The notes under the pieces: generated by a model
What the model saw: only the letters and a program-made list of their open reading frames with translations
Databases searched by the model: none
Told to the model about the DNA's origin: nothing
Assembly (NCBI RefSeq): GCF_000764305.2
Contig: NW_025947757.1
Span: 248,001 to 312,000 of the forward strand
Length of the DNA stretch: 64,000 nucleotides
Direction: 5' to 3'
Source: Hyalella azteca
Lineage: Eukaryota; Arthropoda; Malacostraca; Amphipoda; Hyalellidae
Made by a program: the position numbers and the translations under genes
Shown: one piece after another, positions 57,466-64,000 of the stretch
How positions within the stretch are numbered: position 1 is the first letter of the stretch
Layout of the letters: every line of letters starts with the position of its first letter

Positions 57466-58726
57466 TTTTTGGAGCTTTCAGTCAAGATAATCCCATTAAA
57501 TTTTTCTAGACATGATTTGATAACTTTTTAATTTGACTAGACATGATTTGATAACATGATAACCTAGGATTTTCTGGCGATGTCCTCTTGATTTAATAAA
57601 GATTCTGCTACGTATTAAATTTTGTATCTCATGAAGTTAGATTAACTTCGTCCCTTTAAAGGTAAACTTTTAGGATTGATTTCCAATCAGCAGCATAAGC
57701 CCGGCTTCAATCAATTGCATGGGCAATTATTCCTGTAAAATTTATTCACTTTTATTTATCGAAGCCATCATAACGTTCGTTTAATCATTTTAAATTTATT
57801 AAAAATAGAATGCACAACCTCGATACATCTTTCAGCGCAGACAATATCTCAACTTTAGAGATTTCAATGATATATGTACAATAGGTAAAAATAATCAGCT
57901 AGGTTCTGAAGAGATTACAAAAAACTAATCAGTAAAGTTACACAACATTAAAAAATTTTCCTGCATTCAGACTGTTAGTGAAGAAAATATAAACTCCGCA
58001 TTGCATACTAAGTCACAAAAATTCTAATTAATACTCACCGTTTTAGCAATATTTCACAAGCGGTAAAGTTCCTTTTCAGCATAGTTTGAATAAAAATTAT
58101 TATCATACATTTGGCTGAATGAACTTATAATTGAATGCTCGGAACTGGAACGCGATTTCATCATAATTTTTCCTTAAAGAAAAATAAGAGAATGCAACGA
58201 CGATTTAATTTCCAACTATTGTTCATTCTTTATTAATACTCTATTGTATAGATTTCCAGGTAATTTAGTGCATTTGTTACACCGAATTTTTCTTCAACCA
58301 AAAAGAGCAAAGTCATTACATGGAAGGTAATGGACGAGGGTCTTGAAATACAAAATTAATTTGAGGTGATATTTTTTCATCTTTACGGGCATAAAGAAAT
58401 TTACTGCCAGCCTCGTAATGACTATCACTCGTTCATATATACAAATTCATGAAATAATGGCATTTTACTTCGCCACATTCAGGTCATCAAAAAATATGTT
58501 ACGAGTTTGCTTGTAACTGGCATATTATGGTGGATTAAATTGGTATTTTATTTTATTCTTTTGTATCTGTTGCGAAATTATTTTCACAATGATTTAAGAT
58601 ACGTTTCTGAAATGCGTTATCATTATAGGAGGCTCGGTAAAATTAAAATTCGTAGTTTGAGTCCTAGGTTAAAATAATTTTCAGGATTTTTTAGGAAGTA
58701 ATTATTGTTGGTTCAACACTTTCAAA

Positions 58727-58754
58727 ATGTCGGCTTCCAGGAATAGCGTCCACG
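58727..58754 (+). CDS. Possible tiny first coding exon
   Basis: AAAATG starts a 9-codon frame MSASRNSVH followed by a strong donor G|GTAAGT. Start context has A at -3. No promoter or second exon recognised; this could be chance. Confidence 0.15.
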
Positions 58755-58924
58755 GTAAGTGCCAGATGTTTGATCTTCAAATTTTAGAACGTAATTTTAG
58801 ACTCGCAACTAGAGAAGCGCTTGGTATAAGATTATGCGACGCTTCCACGAATTAAACTTTTATAAAACATTCCCGTTTTCAAATTATAAAAAGTTTATTA
58901 TTACAAATTTGTTAAAATTATTAA

Positions 58925-59070
58925 CAAATTTTTATGTATATCAAGTTTTCAAATTATATCAAATTTTCAAATGTTGCCAAATTTTTAAATTTCATCAAAT
59001 TTTTAAATTTTATCAAATTTTTAAATTATATCAAATTTTCAATTTTTTTTAATTTCTACCAAATTTTAGT
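58925..59070 (+). repeat. 18-19-bp array (ATCAAATTTTTAAATTTT)n
   Basis: Seven imperfect units. The QIFKFYQIFK-type frame over it is a by-product of the repeat. Confidence 0.85.
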
Positions 59071-61270
59071 TTAGAATTGTTAGGTGTTAATTTTAACACC
59101 TGACGATTGAATTTTCTAATTAGATTGTTCATCATATTGTGCGTGAATCTTCCAGTACGTGACTGTCAGATTTATCTTATTTGTCCCCAGTTTCAACTTG
59201 ACATTTTCTTCAAGAATTTAAAAGCAAAGAAAACTCTTAATTTCACCAAATAGGCATCGAAAAAGTATCGGAGGATAGCTCCAACATCGAGTCAAAAATT
59301 TAGATTATACAATTAAAATTAACTGAGAAAAACAAAATTTACTCAAGGTATATCAAAACCAGAGTGATCTAAAAACCCCGATCACTTCGTTGCTACACTT
59401 AAAAATACAATGAGTAAAGATTTGTCATTGTGTTCACTAAAATCTGAGCACGACAAAAGCTATAACAAATTACATGAAATGTCATGAAAAATATTTTTTT
59501 TTAATCTTGCAATTCGTTAATTATTCGCATCACTGTAACTGTTAACTCTCCCGATTTTATGAAAATAGTCTAAGACGCGTAGTGGCAAAAATGTTAATCG
59601 TATATCCTTTCGATCAACTACTCTTCAACTTTTTCACAGAAAATAAAACGTCTGCTTAGCATAATCACATTTTTCCGCTGTTCATTTACTTTCTGCGTTA
59701 TTTCGAAACTTGGTAATAGCTCATAATGAATCCACAATTTCGCAGGATGACACAGCAATATCCTTTTACATCATCTCTTGTGGAAACATCATTTGCAGCT
59801 TTGACGCCAGCAGTTACAGAGCGGCACGCAAACACAAACGTTTAGCCTGCAGCAGTTAGAAGTTAAGGCTTCTGGAATGTCGCGATGAACCTTTGGTATG
59901 ATGAGCCAGAGCCCCACGCTTTTTACTGTTGGATCAAACTCCAGACAACAAAGGTCACTAACAGTTTGCAGATGTGAAAGTTCAAAGTTATGGACTTTGA
60001 AGACCAAAGAATGAGGAAGAAACAACAAAAACCGAGATGACATTCCTGTTGCTTCCGTAACGTTCAGGAAACGAAAGAAAACAAGGTGTAACGTTCACTG
60101 GAGCACTGTGTTCGCGATTTGAACAGTTGTTTCATTGGAATAGCTAAAAAATTTGCATATATTCAAGTTCACCTTTATCAAACTACTTTTCCTTACATGA
60201 ATTGCTCATAAAAATTACATGTGCAATTGGCAGTGAGTAAATACACTTTTGCCTATGTAAGTAATCTGTATTTTAAAAATATTTACATCCGTTATGGATG
60301 TATTTTCAATCATTAATTTAATCAGCTAGTCGTCAGATAAACTGGCACCCAAAACGAGGCAATCTGTTGATATCTCGTTAATTCTTTCATTTAAAAATTT
60401 CCTCTCTGTCAATTCCTTCAACTTTTTCACGAGCGAACATTATGTCTTACTTATTACGATGCCTAAACACAACGAGTCTCAATTAGTATTATAAGTTAAA
60501 TGAAATGAAATAATTTCAATATTATTAAGGTAATGGTATGAAAATATACTAGCTTGGCTAAGCCACTTGCTTTTTAATACATGCCGATACAAATTCTAGG
60601 CGAGAAGGAGAATGGCGACTGCTGTCACACTATAAGTTCCGAACTGCTTAAGACTGAAAAATATAAAACATGAATGATAGTCTCACATTAATTGGGCAAA
60701 TAATTAAAATATTAAGCACTTTTTACGCCTTCGTAGTGATATACGGCTGATTACAAATTTCTGCGCAGCTAATTGCTTCACTGAAATAGATTTATCATAG
60801 AAATCTTTTTCCTTCTCATCTTAAGAATTCTGGTCTGTTGTCGACAACAAATTTCATTCATGTCATGTTTTCGATTTTTCAATGTTTCAAACATCAGAAA
60901 ACAAGTGAGCATCGCACGCAAAGTTCCCTTTAATGTGTTCCTCATTTAGCACGTGGAATTCCCAAGGGAATTACTGTCGAAAATTTGTCAATTAGCGATT
61001 CATGCGATGGCGCTCGGAGCAGCAACATGAAACTGAGCTGAGCTGCTGAAATTATATCAGAACGAACAAAATGGCCGTGTCTTTGTATTCATTGCTGCTC
61101 ATTGTTTAAAGTCGGTCCGGAAAATACAACTCGTGTAAATATGCCGCAACGAACAATCGTTTTATATTAACAAATGTTTAAAATAATGTTAGAACAATGC
61201 ATGAACAAATGAATTTTAGCAGTTGGATGTATGGAGATAAATATGTTAAAGCTGCTTGAACTTTCAAGTC
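59071..61270. other. Non-coding stretch, nothing recognised
   Basis: About 2.2 kb. The minus frame at 59789-60043 has no recognisable motifs. Confidence 0.5.
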
Positions 61271-61274
61271 AAAT

Positions 61275-61460
61275 ATTTTTTAATATTCAACATATTGAAT
61301 ACTGTTGAATGTTCAACATATTGAATATTGTTGAATATTCATCATCTTGAATATTGTTGAATATTCAACATATTGAATATTGTTGAATATTCAACATATT
61401 GAATATTGTTGAATATCATCATCTTGAATATTATTAAATTTTCAACATATTGAATATTTT
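61275..61460. repeat. Array of palindromic 27-bp units
   Basis: Units of the form CATATTGAATATTGTTGAAT and ATTCAA, six to seven copies. TTGAATATT and AATATTCAA make each unit self-complementary, so the array can fold into many small hairpins. Confidence 0.9.
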
Positions 61461-63780
61461 TGCAAACTAATACCGGACTGATCCGCAATATGCATCAAAA
61501 GACTAACTTGCTTACGAATATATCTCAATCATCTGGTGCTTAATTGATCATCGATCGGTAATTTGGATTATCAGTGAGTTCTTGATTAATCATCGAAACT
61601 TGAATAGCCATCGTGGTTTTGATTGATCATTTGGTGCTTGATTAATGCGAACGTAAATGATTACTTGTAAATTAATGAACTATCAAGGCTTGTTCATTCA
61701 TCAGGTACATTATTAATCAACGTGAAATTATATCTCCAATATACCGAATAACTGGAATAAAAATTAGTTATCAGAAAGTTCAGCCTTTGAATTTTACGTC
61801 AAATAAATTAGTTCCGTCTGATATTTATGTCATATGTAATACCAGATATGATTTTAGAAGAAATCTATGCTTTCACTTCTCTGTCATTTGTAATTCTCCG
61901 AATTAAAAAAAATTCAATTTTGCATGAAAATAAAATGAACTATTATTACCCAGACTTATTTCTTTAAAACAAGGCAGAGGGACTTCGTTGAAAATGTTAA
62001 CGAATCAACGTTTTGTTAATCATGCTCGATTATTGTAAACCAAAAACATACTTTCAACAATATTTTCATGAAGCCCAAAGCAATACCTTTTAATCAAATT
62101 TCAAACGATATTCACATTTGAAATTTTGTGATTAATTTTTTCATTTTTATTAATTAATTACTTTTTGATTAATTTTTATTTATCTGTTTCATGCATCGTA
62201 AAAATCCGGCTTTCAATCTTCACTGAAGCAAAATGGACGCCGCTGGAGCTCAAGATGGCACATGATAAGCTTGGAAGTTTGCGCTTAGCCTCAGTTTTTG
62301 ACGTTGTCATGCGAAGCTCAGACCAATGATGAAAATCTTTCGTCTTACTTGTTTTTTAGACGTAAAAAAATTTGACTAAAAGACGTCGGAAAAAATATGT
62401 AAGCTTGAGTCTTTGGATCCTATAAAATGGAATTCTTGAATTAATTTCGAACCATTTTACAAAATCTTTTTTTCCAAAATATATGAAACTGCGTTGACTA
62501 CTGATATATTTATTTTTTTCTTCTTGTTTTTTATTTAAGCCCAAAAACATAACCTCTGCTCTTAGCGGTCTCAGTATTTATATCATTTGTGTAATGTTCC
62601 TTACGTAACAAATAAAATCAAACACGTGAAAAGAAAAAACACTTTATTTTGCAAATTCAATTTGTTGCTTCACAAATTTTGCTTGGAATATACCACAACT
62701 GAAGACTGACACTAGCCAGCAAAGTCGTTCAGTTCTCGATTAGCCAATTTCCGGACCGAGACGTCAATGTATTTTTGAGGGCTTTGGCAACGGAATTGCC
62801 AGATATTCTGCTACATTTCTGCCGTGCCCTCGACCTCAAGCATTTTTTGAGAGCTGAACTCGCTCTAAAAAGCGAATATTTTGTTAACTGTCGTTATTTA
62901 TCGTTATACTCACCATAACTTCAACTTTAACTAGTATGCTTTTCTGATGTTAAGTTCAAACAAAAATTTTTTTTTAGAAATGGCTCTGAGAACGTTATTT
63001 AAAAATTAAAACCTAGGCTGACTTTATTTATTTATCATCAAAATACGGTCGTTCCACTGTTATCATTTATTTTCCTTCTTTTGTTATATTTTTTCAACGG
63101 TTACTTGAAAAGCCTCTTTCTTTATTCCGTTACACTCATCTACAGGAACTTTTATATCCTGAAACGTCGAGGTCATTTGTCAAGCGCCACGTACGCCATC
63201 GCAATTTTCATTCAATCAGTCAACCAGCGATAAACAAAGCGTATACAAACAACGACTAAGGCTTATATTCTTGGTAAAAAATGGAGTCCGATTACAGAGG
63301 AAAACTGCGCTAAAGAAATAAAGCTTTACTTCAAAGTATAAGAGGTGCAATTTCCGATAAATTTCTTATTCTCCGCCTGAATCTGGAATCGTAGATTGAA
63401 AAAGAAGAACAACATTGAAAAATATAATTTTGTAGAGCATAAATAATAAAATAAAGAGAACAATAACCTAACAGTAACAACAATAACATAAACTATTGTG
63501 ATGTTTGTATCTCGCAAGCTAACAAACAATAAAGCGAAACATGAACCTAGATAACCCTGCCATGGATTCATAGTATCCCAGGTATCTGCAATGAAATTCA
63601 TCTTGTGAATGGCTACCAATCATGGTGATTGGAATCCTTCAGTAAGGCAGTCGAATGGAACGCGATTCTCAGATCTGTTTGCAGGCGAGGCAATGGTTCT
63701 TATGGACAGCCGATTTCAAACGTTTGCTCTGAGATTTGTTCTCTTCAATTTATCTTGAAGCTGCCTCTTCGAATGGGGTA
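61461..63780. other. Non-coding stretch, nothing recognised
   Basis: About 2.3 kb. Short frames at 62356-62550 and 63326-63619 (minus) are AT-rich and without motifs. Confidence 0.5.
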
Positions 63781-63781
63781 A

Positions 63782-63815
63782 TATATAAGGAACGTGAGGC
63801 TGCATACACTCAACT
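63782..63815 (+). promoter_or_regulatory. Putative TATA-Inr core promoter
   Basis: TATATAAGG at 63782 is followed, with the A 30 nt downstream, by CTCAACT, one mismatch from the arthropod initiator TCAKTY. The spacing is that of a normal core promoter, and a signal-peptide-like frame begins about 50 nt later. Confidence 0.5.
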
Positions 63816-63862
63816 GCTTTGGCCCGCCTCATGCTTGGCTCGAGAAATGTCCTTTGCTATGC

Positions 63863-64000
63863 ATGATGCTGTTTATGGAAAGAAAAATAGCGTCATGTAA
63901 TAGGCAACTGTGGCCGCTACCGTTGATTATATTATTTGTGGTGCTGCACTATTGTGAACTGCCTGGATTTTCTTTAAATTTGCGATTGACTAGAGCAGCA
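63863..64000 (+). CDS. Start of a secreted or membrane protein, cut by the window edge
   Basis: ATGATG at 63863 opens 46 codons that remain open to the last base. It reads MMLFMERKIASCNRQLWPLP, LIILFVVLHYCELPGFSLNL, RLTRAA. A basic N-terminal part, a hydrophobic core LPLIILFVVLHYC and a small-residue region form a good signal peptide or signal anchor. A TATA box and initiator lie 80 and 50 nt upstream with no earlier ATG in this frame after the initiator; one upstream ATG (63831) opens a short frame that stops after 11 codons. The family is not recognisable from this much. Confidence 0.5.
   Translation, partial: MMLFMERKIASCNRQLWPLPLIILFVVLHYCELPGFSLNLRLTRAA

Overview
The window looks like a piece of an arthropod genome, most likely a crustacean. 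This is inferred from AT-rich, repeat-laden introns, short GC-rich exons with GT-AG borders, and one large gene whose protein belongs to the arthropod Sidestep family (cell-surface ligands of Beaten-path receptors, used in axon guidance). No bacterial genes, operons, tRNA, rRNA or CRISPR arrays were seen. Two single N bases (15047 and 22295) mark assembly joins.

The sidestep-like gene occupies the plus strand from about 5.2 kb (possible signal-peptide exon) or 7.87 kb (first secure exon) to a stop at 42336, with polyadenylation signals at 42365 and 42441. The exons, read by splicing phase and family motifs, give: possible signal peptide; second half of Ig1; Ig2 in two exons; Ig3 in two exons; the start of Ig4; a long Ig5 exon with an insertion of roughly 115 residues carrying an RRKR site; a fibronectin III domain in two exons; a membrane segment split over two exons; and a charged cytoplasmic tail ending in S-T-L. 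The first half of Ig1, the end of Ig2 and most of Ig4 were not found, so the model is incomplete here.

The most striking observation is that many intronic tandem arrays are built from the edges of this gene's own exons. They carry the splice site plus about 10-30 nt of coding sequence: donor edges of Ig1, Ig3b and TM1, and acceptor edges of Ig2b, Ig3a, Ig3b and a possible cytoplasmic exon. This places rows of decoy splice sites beside real ones. A second theme is duplication. The Ig3a exon is present at 17228 and 23515, and a phase 1-1 membrane exon at 37424 and 39167. The block from 17.2 to 23.5 kb looks like an internally deleted copy of 23.5-41.0 kb, which may be a real rearrangement or misplaced alternative-haplotype contigs.

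Downstream of 42.5 kb the sequence is mostly non-coding. It holds dispersed foldback elements with a CTGT-type core (three copies in the window), a second inverted-repeat element family (7249 and 50543), a roughly 92-bp-arm hairpin (48837-49096), a decayed Jockey-like retrotransposon end (53450-54560), and several minisatellites. At the right edge a TATA box at 63782 and an open signal-peptide-like reading frame from 63863 suggest the first exon of another secreted or membrane protein gene.
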